64,000 bases of DNA from Heliocidaris erythrogramma (taxonomy: Eukaryota > Echinodermata > Echinoidea > Camarodonta > Echinometridae), in assembly GCA_025617745.1 (NCBI GenBank), contig CM046853.1, forward strand, positions 30,989,313 through 31,053,312. Direction: 5' to 3'. The stretch's first letter is position 1. Every line of letters starts with the position of its first letter. Of this stretch, positions 23,646 through 35,429 are shown in pieces. Below the pieces are notes generated by a model. That model saw nothing but the letters and a program-made list of their open reading frames with translations. It made no database searches and was not told the origin of the DNA. The position numbers and the translations under genes are program-made.

Positions 23646-24717
23646 TTCTAAAGGCAGGAAACAAAAAAGGAGAAGAAAAAAAAGTTTAAGCAGTGGTATT
23701 GCTCCCAGGTAATAAGAACTACAGGAATTTCCAGAACCACTCCTTCATCCATCTCTCCAAGCATCCCTCCCTTCTCTCTGCAAACTGATGTCTCTCAATT
23801 TTGATCGCTCTTTTTCTTTTGAGAGTGATGCACCTTCGATCCCCACCTCGCAAATGCGACTAATGTTTACTCAGTCTATGCTGCATTCTTGTTATTAATT
23901 CTTCGGCCAGCTCAAGTTCGTGCTTCCATCCTTCGGGCTTCTTGTTTGCTTGAAGAGAGACTAGTTAACACAGGATGTGGTGAACAGAAGGGTGGGTGCA
24001 CTTCAAATTCACGTTGACCAGATACATTTCATGAACCCTCTTTGGATTAATCCCAATTTTACAATAAACCGATAAGTGTTGCCAAAAGTGTGAACGTGTG
24101 GTGTATTTTTCCCCCCGAAATGCATTTATACTGTAAAGCGGGAAACGTCCATGACATGAAGATTTGGCAAATTATTGACGACGGCCATTATCGTGCTAAG
24201 CAACGGTGTGAACTGCACAATTCCATGTTATAATTAAATTAATGTTATTGAGTCTCGACCTTTCACACAATTCACAAATGTTTCTGTTTTTAGAGTAGTG
24301 CTTATGGAGAGCATTACTGCCCATCACAAGAATGCAGAATAAAGTTTAATTTTTTTTTAAATTATGAAGGCCAGATTATTTTCCTTCTACCCAACTGCAT
24401 GTGTCCTTCATAATATAGACGAAAGTGCCTGCTTTGGTAGGGAGGTTGGACAACGGGTTTTTCGGATGGGACTTTGGGGGATGCAACTCCAGTGTTGATC
24501 TCCTGTTTGTATTTCATCACACTACTAAATGCTGCAGTAATTATGAGCTAGCGACCGAGGTTTGTTTTCTTGATGTGTTTACATTTCATGCATATTTGGC
24601 CTGCCATTCTGCAGTCGGGGCGAGCCCGATGATGGTTAGGGTTGCCTTATTGGCGGGCAGGAGGAGAGAGTTGCGGAAGAATTGATTATAGATAGAGCTT
24701 GAAATTGGGCAAAGAGT

Positions 24718-24718
24718 A

Positions 24719-24755
<37 letters not shown>

Positions 24756-24830
24756 GATGATGGCGGTGGTGGTGATTTTGTTGTTGGTGATGATGATGAT
24801 GATGAGGACAGTGATAATGAGGAGAAGGAA
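24718..24830. repeat. GAT microsatellite
   Basis: (GAT)n with GGT interruptions gives the poly-Met and poly-Asp frames seen here; no gene is implied. Confidence 0.9.
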
Positions 24831-26564
24831 GAGGAGGATGGTACTAGTGATATTAATGCAAAGAATTTAAGTGATTTTTTTTTAGTATCTATAATTATAA
24901 TGATAAGAAATGTGCAGCTTAAAAAGTTAGATCAAATTTGTATTGATTTGTATTTTTCATTGCAGAAATGTTAAATAAAGGGCTGAAGTAGTGGGGTTTA
25001 TAATTTGTCTCCACCAGGCTTGTACTTTTATAGTTAAAAGTAGTTTCACATCTTATGAAGATGACAATTACCTGCAGTTAATTGAGAGCTGCACTTTGTT
25101 AATTTACTCATAGGGGTCACTTTGATTGAATTAATAGAGGGATTGGATTGTGAGTCTTAATGAAAGTGAAATTGGAACAGCCATGACACAAGACTTGAAT
25201 ATTTAGGAAGCTTAGCTGAAATACATATTATAAAAATAAAAGATTTGAATGTAAAGAAGGAAACATTGCATCCGTTATTGATATATTTTTCAAATTGAAG
25301 AGTGTTAAGGTTTTGTAACTTGTGTACAATGTTACTTATTAATAATAATGGTGGACATGTTTGCAAATTTTGTATGATCATTTAACATTATTTTTGAAAT
25401 TTATACATTAAGGAAAATTATGCATACAGATCATATGTAAAATTCTCACTAGGGACATTTTGCAATTGGACTGACAGAGTGATGCCTGCTTGCTGTCTTG
25501 TGAGTAATAATTACCACCTACGATGGCCATGATAGTATGCGACCATAAAGGTGTCGTACGGTAGGGAGAGTAGAACAAGACCCCTCAGGGTACATGAGGG
25601 ATCACGTCACCTCGCAGAGTCAAAAACATTCTAGCGATAACTCCCGGGACGTTTATTGCAGCTCGAGCATGAAATATCTTTTCTTTGATAATGAAATTGC
25701 TGGGAGAGAATCCTCCCAAAACGTCAGTATTATCGCTCTCTGCTCAGGATGTTTTTAGGGGTAGAGGAGCTGGCTAGAGGAGAGACGGAGGAGCCAGGTG
25801 AAATGTAACTCCTTCTTTTAATGAAAAGTTACTTCGATTGTGTGAGTGTTGTGTTTGTAAGGAAGGCGCCTCCTGATTCTTCCATTTTTTTGGAGGCGGT
25901 TATCCATTACCCTGACTGGAGAAGAATAGGGACGTGCAAAAACACTCTCCATCCTTTTTCTGCAAGTATTTTGATTGTATTGTGTTAGGCTGAGACATCC
26001 TTTGCCATCATGGCTTGGGTCCCCCCTCAGCAAGCCGTGGCAAGAAAATTTGCTCTGTAATCCAAGCCGATAACGAACCGAAGTGCTGCCGGCTTTATAG
26101 ATATCAGATCAGTGACCGGCCGATATCCTGAATAGCGTAGCACGGCTGCTCTGGGGCATTTTGCTTTTTATCGATATTGCATCTTCTTAAGAAATATAGC
26201 TGCTGTATAGGATTACTGCAAATTGTGGTGACTATCAGAGCTATGCTGACATGGAATCCTTTCCTCACGCTTGTTTTATCTATGGGTATAATTCATGTCT
26301 GGTTTTACTTCGTCCTATAACGATAAATAAACCTTATCTGAAAAAGAAACCCTTCACTTGAAAATGGCGGTGATCGGTCTTTGTATCTCTGTCCCTCCAA
26401 AGTGGATCGAAAGATGAAAAGAAGCTTCCATTTTCTGCTTTTACTGTCTTCTCTAGCTCTAGTTTTCTTCTCAGATGCATATTATTTTGAGTGGAAAATG
26501 GAAATGTGTAATGCATGAATTTTGTTTTTCAGTGGAGTTCTTATTGTTTAAGTAAGTAATGTAA

Positions 26565-26745
26565 CAAGACGAGGGGGGAGAGAGAGAGAGAGCAATAAAA
26601 AGAAAGGGAGGGAGAGCAAGAGCAAGAGAGATAAAGAGCAGGGAGAAAGAGAAATATAGGAGGGAGACATAGGGAAAGAGAAAGAGGAATAGACAGAGAA
26701 AGAGACAGAAAAATGGGAAAGGTGAATAAGAGAAAGATAGAATAA
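26565..26745. repeat. GA-rich purine tract
   Basis: Irregular GAGA/AAGA repeats. Confidence 0.85.
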
Positions 26746-27767
26746 ATAAAGCTCCTGTTCCAAAATTAGTCTCCTAGATGAAGCCCAATTATTTACCTAA
26801 TACCAACCAAAATAATCACGGGCCATTTACTAAATTCACTGATATAAGATGCGCAAACAGTGGCGTGGCTCCGGCTCCTCGGTCCTCATTAAGCCCATTC
26901 AATATATCAGGCGGTCTTGTATGCACTGAAATTAACAACACATTATCCAAGGGCATGTGTGAGGCCTACTCTTCTGCATGACGTATAAAGCAAGTACAGT
27001 CAGTGTGTGTCATCGAGAAAAGCAGTTCAAGATTTTTAAAGAACATTTGTAGGTACATGTACATGTAAATATAAGTCAGTCCTTTCGCAAATGGTATTAT
27101 CAGATAGGACTGGTTATTTGAGTATTCATGGCAGTGTATAATTTTGGAAGTGAGAAACAAAACGGTTCCTTGTTTTATCATACCTTTATGAACTATCCCA
27201 GTAAATGTAAATGTCCAATATGTAAAAAGAATAAATTTCTCTTTCCCAGTTTCGTTCATAGCAATGCACAATGAGAATTTAATGAGTTAGGACTATTTCC
27301 TCCCGAGCTCCAAGTTTGCATAAGAAACATATAGAACAATTAACTGACTGCAAATTATGCAGCCATAAACTGAGACAAAGCATTCATAGTGAAGAATCAG
27401 TATTTTGAGGACCATATTTCTTGGAGAGCTCTCTGCCTTACACTGGATTATGTATAGAACACTTAGGGTAATGTAAATAATGGAATCCTTACATTGAGGT
27501 ACGGTAGACAAAGTATTCACAGCAGCTTTTTATTCTTTGATCTAAAATGGTGTGCAGACATAGTTTATTCTAAGATCTTGCACCGTGAGAGAGATCAACC
27601 ATACCTTTAAGGAAATTTGTGTGAGGATGCCATGTATCTTGGAGGAGCATGCACTCAAGCCATCAGTCACCCAGCAAGACCATGGGGGTCTAGAACTGTC
27701 ACTGAGCTTCCTACATGGCTTGTAATCATGATGATTTTCTCAAACATTCGGAGCGTCATCATGCTCC

Positions 27768-27887
27768 GGCTTTACAAAGACGTTTATACTCAGGCTTTGC
27801 AAAGACGTTTATACTCAGGCTTTGCAAAGACGTTCATACTCAGGCTTTGCAAAGACGTTTATACTCGGGCTTTGTAAAGACGTTTCT
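27768..27887 (+). repeat. 25-bp minisatellite, about five units
   Basis: The unit GGCTTTGCAAAGACGTTTAT followed by ACTCA begins at 27768, 27793, 27818, 27843 and 27868 (the last is partial). The units differ at only one or two positions. Each contains the palindrome CTTTGCAAAG. Confidence 0.95.
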
Positions 27888-28230
27888 TCAGAAATACATT
27901 TTATACATGTAGAATTTTACTTGTATTTGTAATTTTTTAAAAATTCTTATCCAGGTAATTTTTCATTCAATTCATTTCAATTTGATACAACTTTATTTTT
28001 CACCCATTATATATGATAACATATAAACAGTACTGTATGGAATAGGTAAAACAATACATGTAGATGAAAGGATACCTTAAAAAGAACAAGAAAAGAAAAG
28101 CACAACAATCATAGAGTAGAAGGCACCTAACAGTATGATAATCAAAAAGCAAGCTAAGTAACACACACACACACACATAAAATGTACAGTACATTGAACT
28201 ACTTCAGCTTTCAAATTCCACATAATCATC

Positions 28231-28344
28231 AAAACCTAACAGTATACACCATTTCTTATTTCAACATTATCAACCTTTTCCAATTGCTTTGAGACGGTTT
28301 CTTTCACAGTGTAATTGCATGACTAGAAGTAGAACTCAACTTTA
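28231..28344 (+). repeat. Dispersed repeat, copy 1 of 2
   Basis: This aligns with 58156-58265 in the same orientation. Shared blocks are AAAACCT, TATACACCA, TTCTTATTT, ATCAACCTTT, GTTTCTTTCACA, GCATGAC and AACTTTAT. By eye about four in five positions match, with small indels. Confidence 0.7.
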
Positions 28345-28870
28345 TCTTTAATGTCTGGATAGTAATTTACACTGTTATGATAATTAGGTGTGCTACAGTA
28401 TGAATGGCTGAGTCCTATAGATATGCTGAAGCATATTTAACTGTATTCCAATCTCATAATATGAATAGATTCAATCCCTTCTCTTACAATCAACATGAAT
28501 GGAAAGATTGTATGAAAATAATTTCTTTTCGTAGTTCCCTTACAACAGACAACAGACTATGAAAAGGACAATAAAATGTATATTATCCATGCATCATCTC
28601 TCATTTCATTGAAAAGAGTAGGATAGGACAGATAAAGGACTTCAAAAAGGAAATAGTATCGGATTGATGAATTTGCTACCAAGGCATACCATCCATATTC
28701 AGCATATGACTGCCATATTTTCTCCGTGCCCACTGAGTGTGATTAATATCAAGTTGTTTTCATACTGGCATTGGTACATTCATTTCCTAGCAACAATTAA
28801 GACTAATCGAAGGTCAACATCATCCAGATAGCTCTTAGCGATTGTGTACATGTCTTGGAGTGTCTTCATG

Positions 28871-29070
28871 TAGAGAAACTTAATCCCACGTCTTGTCTTT
28901 CATCCTCTTGTTCGTCCTCTCCATCTCTCTTTGTCTCTTTTCTCTTTTTATTCCAATGTAAATGTAAAGATACTTTGAGCATAAGATACATGTTTATAGA
29001 GAAATTGTATCCTGTGTCCTGTCTTTTATGTTCTGTTTGTCTCTCCCTCTCTCTTCTCATTTTTATTTCC
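28871..29070 (+). repeat. Weak pyrimidine-rich tandem duplication
   Basis: Segments starting TAGAGAAA at 28871 and 28997 can be aligned through a CTTGTCTTT / CCTGTCTTT block and a TTTTTATT(T)CC end, but much of the match is low-complexity CT sequence. Confidence 0.4.
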
Positions 29071-30289
29071 CATTAAATAACAAAAAACACAACAATAATC
29101 AAACATTCACATGCAAGCATCACATATAGTCAAATGTCAGGCTGTGGGTTTGCAAAATATATTTTTGGATATATTTGATGCTTAGCAAAGTATTCATTTA
29201 TCTTAGAGAAAATAGAAATATTTCTGTTTTATCTTCTGTTCATTCTACAGATAGAATTAGGAACTAGCTGAAATAAGTTTTAATGTGATAAAAATGGTAA
29301 GATCATAATTTAGCATTTTAATTCAATAGATGAATTAAATATCTCATTGCATTTTTTTAGTATTTAATGATAGATAAAGGAATAACAATCAATTGAGTAA
29401 AACCTGGCATTACCTGTATTTAGAAATGTATGTCCTGCATTGCAGAGACTATCTATACTTTACATGTATGTGTGTCTATTAACCAACGAAATCATCATGT
29501 AACAATAACAAGTCGAACGTTTACTTTGTTATTCAATTTTATTGTATGATATGAACTATACTCTTATGCTTATCCAAGTATTTTAAAAATGCATTCTATG
29601 TGATAAGCAATTTGACTTACGACACATAGTTATTCTCAACGCTATTTAAAGTGTTTTTTTTAATGCGGTTGGCAGTCTTAGTTTTTCTACTTTCCTGTGA
29701 TATAATCCGTCTTTGAAATCAGAAGCGATTCCTGCACTCCTTTCTTCTTGTTTGATTGCACTTGATAGCATCTGCTATCATTCACGTTGAGAGACAGAAA
29801 GATGGAACCTCGACCCAAGTGAGCTTTCATCTTGGTTAGATATTAACCCAGTGTGCTGGTAGGAAGGTGATGACATTGTTATTGATTACACAGCCTCTGG
29901 CTATGGCACATATCCCCCCTCTAGTAAGAATATTTGGAGGTACCCTGCATTGAGCATGTCACAACACACCAATTGGGAGATGTATTCAGTAATTGCCCAC
30001 ATTTGGCACATACCAATTTTTCAGTGATAACATGAAATCATGGAAATGGGATTGTTTATGAGTTCATTTTGTGTCTTGCCTGCAAGAGGTGCCATTGACT
30101 CATGTAAAATGAAGATGTATTTACATCATTCCTGCTCTGTTTTCTTCATGGTTTTTCCTGCTTCATAAATATTTTCTCTGCTTCACCATCACCATCACTG
30201 ACTTCATGATCATCTTCATGATGATGATTTACATGAATCGGGATCATTATGGTCATCCAGATCATCATCCAGATCATCATCATCTTCTT

Positions 30290-30650
30290 CTTCTTAGAAC
30301 TGTAGTATCATCATCATTATCATTATCATCTTCTTCATTATCATCTTCTTCATTATCATCATCTTCTTCATTATAATCATCTTCTTCATTATCATCTTCT
30401 TCATTATCATCATCTTCTTCATTATCATCTTCTTCATTATCATCTTCTTCATTATCATCTTCTTCATTATCATCTTCTTCATTATCATCTTCATTATCAT
30501 CATCTTCTTCATTATCATCATCTTCTTCATTATCATCATCTTCTTCATTATCATCATCTTCTTCATTATCATCATCTTCTTCATTATCATCATCTTCTTC
30601 ATTATCATCATCTTCTTCATTATCATCATCTTCTTCATTATCACCATCTT
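30290..30650 (+). repeat. CTTCTTCATTATCAT minisatellite, interrupted by a transposon
   Basis: Units of 12, 15 and 18 bases built from CTTCTTCATTATCATC recur about 24 times. The repeat resumes at 31883-31975 after the inserted element. The - strand frame of Met-Lys repeats is an artefact. Confidence 0.95.
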
Positions 30651-31882
30651 CATACCTGCCAACTCCTCCGTTTTAGACGGAGTTTCTCCGTTTTTCACAT
30701 TTTTAAGAGGCCAAAAAACGGAGTACTCCGTTTTTCTGTTTCCCAGAAAAAAACCCCGAAACTAGTACGATTTTATCGTATTTTGTACGATAAAAAAAGT
30801 AAAATACGACAATACGATATTGCCTATAAAAAAATATGATTTCCCGATCTTTTTTCCTCCTTTTTCTTTTCTTTCTTTAACAAATAAAACAAACAAAGCC
30901 TCAGTTTGGGAGTTTATCGCACTTCTCTCACCGGGGGGAACCCTCTAAGAAAGCAATTACTGAATTAGGACAGGGGTATGTCCGTTACTTACTGCCGACT
31001 CATTAGAAGTCTGTGGTATTCATCTCACATTATTTTGTGATAAGTACCCCGTGGCAGTTCTAGGAGTGGTACCCACCGTACTGCGATGCATTTGTATATG
31101 TGCTCCACATACACTCAAATGACTGCATGACTTGCGGTTTCGCAGAGCTCACCCCTAATTCCTAGGGTTGATTTTGGTCGGGAGTGACATTTTTCAGAAC
31201 AAAAAAATGTAAGAAACTGTATTTTTGGACTTTGTTTGTCCCTATTTATTCTGTATTTAGTTCAAAACTTACGAAATTATTCTCTATTTCGCCAATACTC
31301 CGCCATGACGGCGCTGTTAGTCGGAGCTGTTCTCAACAGCCTTGGCTGCCTGAACTTCGGGGGAGGAGTCCTCAGTAAATGCCTCACTGAGCTGCTTAAT
31401 TGAAGAAATTTCAGTTATGGAAACACTTTACTTATCATCATTTATTTGAATACTACATGTAATATTTGATGATAAATTCATCTATTTCTAAGGTAAGGTA
31501 AGGTAAAACTACAGTGGTGTGATAGTGTACTATATTTGTTTGTGAATGGTATTAAAAGGCAAAGTTAGTCTATTTAATAAAACACATATGCACATCCAAG
31601 CCTACACCAACCCTTACACTCACATGCACACACACCCACCCACACCCACAATGATATGAAATATTAAAAGAGCCACTTTTTTTTTTTTTTTTTACTTTGT
31701 AGATTGAATGACAAGTGACAATTTAAGATAGTATAATTATAATGCAGGAGTTTTAGGGGGCATTACCATGACTACCTTCTGAACCTCTGCCATGGCGCGG
31801 CACTTGGACACCCAGTTGCGAAACGCTGCAGACGCCGCGCTCGCATGACTCAGTTTTTGACTTTCCAATGTTGGCAGGTATG
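30651..31882. mobile_element. 1232-bp DNA transposon inserted in a trinucleotide-type repeat
   Basis: Perfect 13-base terminal inverted repeats, CATACCTGCCAAC and GTTGGCAGGTATG, bound the insert. The hexamer CATCTT flanks each side (30645-30650 and 31883-31888), although the host repeat contains many CATCTT words, so the duplication length is not certain. Near the left end are short palindromes around CTCCGTTTTAGACGGAG. The right subterminal part (about 31795-31850) is CpG-rich. Only a 64-codon frame (31184-31378) is present, so it looks non-autonomous. The superfamily is not assigned. Confidence 0.85.
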
Positions 31883-31975
31883 CATCTTCTTCATTATCAT
31901 TATCATCTTCCTAATTATCATTATCATCATCAATATCATTATCATCATCATCATCAATATCATTATATTGGCATG
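31883..31975 (+). repeat. Continuation of the CTTCTTCATTATCAT minisatellite
   Basis: CATCTTCTTCATTATCAT units resume immediately after the transposon and then grade into ATC/AAT repeats. Confidence 0.9.
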
Positions 31976-32040
31976 TAACTCAATGAGCATCACCCTATGT
32001 AGAGGGACCAATGTCTAGATACTTTTATGCTATTCATAAT

Positions 32041-32136
32041 TTGTTTGCTGAGCGCCAGAAGAGCATTACCTGGTATACTTTAACACAGAGTCAATGCCCT
32101 TCTGGCTCTCAACGCCCTTCTGGCTCTCAACAGACA
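32041..32136. repeat. Small palindromic family, copy B
   Basis: The left arm starts near TTGTTTGCTGAGCGCCAGAA, the centre contains TATACTTTAACACA, and the right arm ends CAACAGACA. The right arm carries a duplicated 17-base segment (GCCCTTCTGGCTCTCAA twice). Confidence 0.8.
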
Positions 32137-32693
32137 AATATGTAAGGTTTATTTGTGGACAAGCTTGACTTATCATTTATCATCAGGGATGCAGAGCATA
32201 ATCTTGGAAAGCATTTGTTCAGGCTGCTGATGGGTTCGAAAAGAAAAGAGGTTGATATCTTGCGTCCTTATAGACCTGTCACTTCAAACAAATCACAGGC
32301 TGTGTAGCATGCGAATGTATTTGATTAGAAACTAAGCCAAAGCCATAGGCAGTACAGGTATAGAAGCTGCTGTACACAATGGGTTGTTTTTTAAATTATG
32401 GAGCTGCTAGAGAAAAAACTTCATTCATTATTGAGAATCCAGGAGAAAATAAACTGTGGCAGGTTTTATTAGTGCGTCTGAAGGAAAACTGTAGCAGGAT
32501 GGAGCTTGATGTTTATATCTTTTGTTTGCTCGCTCTGCATAGAATAATAGGCCTTGGTTTGCATGTAGAGCGGAAAGCAATGCAATCGGGCAGACCACAC
32601 TCTCCCTCCTGTAGCGATTAAAAGATCACAAGGAAGCAAGAATATACAGCCTTGAGGATTTCATTGATATTTCATGCATTGTCAAAATTGTCA

Positions 32694-32772
32694 GCTTGAG
32701 AGCCAGAAGGTCGTTAGCTCATATGCATAGTATTCTTACAGAGTTAACGCCCTTCTGGCTCCAGGCAGACAA
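32694..32772. repeat. Small palindromic family, copy C
   Basis: The left arm (GCTTGAGAGCCAGAAGGTCG) and right arm (GAGTTAACGCCCTTCTGGCT then CCAGGCAGAC) are inverted copies around a centre that has diverged from the other copies. Confidence 0.8.
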
Positions 32773-34348
32773 CTCAGTTGACTTGAAGTAGAGCGACTCA
32801 CTGAACGGTTAGGAAAGGAAACCGGTCATGCAGAGATTTGTGGTCAAGGCATGTATTGCCTTGTAGCTCGATAGAAGCATGTATCGTGAAATTTCATTGA
32901 CAAGTTTAATACGCATGTGCGTACTTTCACCTCTATGTTCCTACACCCCGACTTTTCAACATAGGCTTCAACATGCATGTGCTGCACTGTGTAAGAAAAA
33001 TGAAGTTCTTCACGCACAAGTACTAACTATATCATAATAATGAAGATTTGTAAGGTGCCAATTCAACTTGAACTTAAATGCTCAAGGTGCACTAAGTGCA
33101 AAAGATGAACCCCCCCCCCCAAAAAAAGCAGTGAATTATAGACCAAATGAAGCAGATATGTTTTTAGATTATTCTTAAGCACTCAAACATCTCGTACATG
33201 CGCAGAGTGTCATCTGGACATACTGCTCATTTTTGACATCCATACCTAATGTGTCAAAATTATTTCATCTAATGCAGGAAGTGGGCTGGCAGTGTATTCT
33301 ATTTCTATGTGATGCAGGTGTAGGCTGAGAATCCATGGAACTGTATCGGGTCGATAATCATGACACGGCATAGTTTCATGGAGTTTCCTCATGAATATCA
33401 TCTATAACGGGAATACTACCACAAAACTCAAGAAAGGTGCCAATTTGCCTTGTGAACTAGATTATTTGATTTAAATATGATCTGGCATGGCTGCATACTT
33501 CCAATACTATACAATGTTGTCAACTCTGAACCAGATCGCATATATGGATTAGATGCAAGATCTCTATGAATAAGATGTATTCTAAGAATAAAACTGTTTT
33601 GGGCCATCAAGAATTCTGCTCCAGAATGTTACAGGATGTTTTTCAGTGGATACTTTTCATATTCAGGAATTATGAGTGATTTCTGCAAGACTGCTTGAAA
33701 AGTCAATTTTTTTTTTTCATTTGATGTATGTTAAGAGTGCTTGAGAGAAATTTTAATTATATCATAATTAGGAACAGAGTGGGAATAGGGCTTCATTGGT
33801 CTCTGATCATATCCACTATGCAACCTTTATTTATATTTGCATGTATTCCTCATTGATGGTAAAGGTCATATGATTTAGGACTACTTCATGGTAATCTTGT
33901 TTTGATCTATGAATGGGAATCCCAAAATATTCCGACATGCTAGCAATTATAGACCTGGGTTTTCCTTTACAGTAAGTCATCAATATTGTAGTATTGTGAA
34001 TACATCGGGCAACATTAATTCCTAGGTATTAATTTGCAGAGTCACGTTCTATTTTTGTGGGTATGTTTTAAAAAAACGGAGATAGGAAGTCTACTAATTT
34101 CTGAGGTTCAATAGCCATTGTGGATCTAAAGACAAGAGCTTACAATGATGCATGGTAGTGATTTACTCTATAAAAATAAATATATCAAAGTTCTGGGTTG
34201 AATACACGCACGGAATTCCACTCTGAAATTGTGGGGTCTGATCTGAGAACTAATCCTGTTCGTGAAATCAAAATTTTATTAGGATGCATGGGGAGGAGGA
34301 GATAAAAATGGTGGAAAGGAAATGAGGACTTAAAGCTAGAACTGGGTT

Positions 34349-34370
34349 GTGTGTGTGTGTGTGTGTGTGA
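34349..34370. repeat. GT microsatellite
   Basis: About eleven GT units. Confidence 0.95.
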
Positions 34371-34750
34371 TCAGCAGTTGATGTTTGTGCGTTTACTTGT
34401 CTGATGAATTTGATTGGGGTTTATTACACCTGGCTCGGTCTCCTATTGCTGACCATTCAATAATCAAATTCTCTGATTCATTCATTTGAATTTTTTTTTT
34501 ACTGTTTTTTTTCACGTTTATCCATTTGGTTGGTAGATAGACGGGTGGACGAGATAATTGAGATGAAATCAGATCAAATAAGATAGGAGATTATCTCTGC
34601 GTGGATTTCTGTTTCATTTGATTGCAGGAAATGGACTGGTGTGTGCATTGTATGCATGGTATGCATTCCATTTAAATTTAGAATGATCTACTTTCTTCTG
34701 AGGGTCCTTCTCAGTTGAAATCGGGCCTAGTTTTGTTTAAAAGGGGGCAA

Positions 34751-34976
34751 CCTCGCTAGTCATAAGGACCGCTAGTCATAAGGACCACTATCCATAACGC
34801 GTGACAAGTGAATAGCGGTTTTGTATGAATAGCGGTCCTTCTAAATAACGAGCAAGCCATAGACAAATTACCTCGCTATTCATAAGGACCTCCATTCATA
34901 AGGACCACTATTCATAACACATGTTAAATGAATAGCGGTTTTCTATGGATAGCGGTCCTTATGAATAGCAAGCGGA
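34751..34976. repeat. Tandem pair of 120-bp fold-back units
   Basis: Unit 1 starts at 34751 and unit 2 at 34871, aligning without gaps. Each unit begins CCTCGCTA(G/T)TCATAAGGACC and ends with inverted versions of the same word (GGTCCTTATGAATAGC in unit 2). Each can therefore fold on itself, and the units can pair with each other. The shared core word is CGCTATTCATAAGGACC. Confidence 0.85.
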
Positions 34977-35317
34977 CCTGGTTTTAAACCCCACATATTA
35001 TTTGCAAGAGGTCTTGTTTCACATCTTAAGATGATTGTAATATACACTTGAAATCTGTAGGTATCCCCTTTACAGTTCATTAGATGTTATTGGTTAGATT
35101 TCATAAATGTTTTGATGAATTCCTGTCATTTTCAAGAGTTTTTTACAACAACCTCACATCTTAACATGATATGAATGTTATTTGTTTCAGTTTTATGAAT
35201 GAGAGTATAGTAGCAATCAATTTTTTTTTTATACTGAAGATGAAAACTACCAAACATGGTAAACCACAAAACGGCTTGATGTACTTAACCAATATTATAT
35301 CCAACATATGCAATAAT

Positions 35318-35429
35318 TCAAATTTTGCAGTTCAATATGGCACGAAAAAGAGACATGATAACGAAGCTTTTCGACCTGCACTCATCAGGTTATCACGCAG
35401 GTATAAAATCAAATTTTGCAGTTCAATAT
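35318..35429. repeat. 21-bp direct repeats flanking a roughly 70-base insert
   Basis: An identical 21-base segment (TCAAATTTTGCAGTTCAATA plus T) lies at 35318-35338 and 35409-35429, period 91. The insert between carries the hammerhead-like motif. The repeats could be a target duplication or two units of a tandem array. Confidence 0.85.
35355..35396 (-). ncRNA. Hammerhead-ribozyme-like motif
   Basis: On the - strand the order is: GTGATAAC (stem I, 5' side), CTGATGA (catalytic core), GTGCAGGTC (stem II region), GAAA (core), AGCTTC, then GTTATCAT (stem I, 3' side). The stem I strands pair over 8 positions, seven Watson-Crick and one G-U. Cleavage would follow the C of TTC, an allowed NUH triplet. 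Stem III would be the palindrome AAGCTT, too short to close on itself but able to pair between two molecules, as reported for minimal type I hammerheads of Penelope-like elements and retrozymes. Stem II is poor (one certain pair), and an alternative hairpin, ACCTG with CAGGT, competes. Activity is therefore uncertain. Confidence 0.5.

Noticed and set aside
27768-27887. CRISPR-like array
   Set aside because: The 25-bp units abut without spacers, and the genome is clearly animal; it is a minisatellite.
30294-30698. 134-codon frame of repeated MKKMMI
   Set aside because: It is the - strand reading of the CTTCTTCATTATCAT minisatellite and runs into the transposon end.
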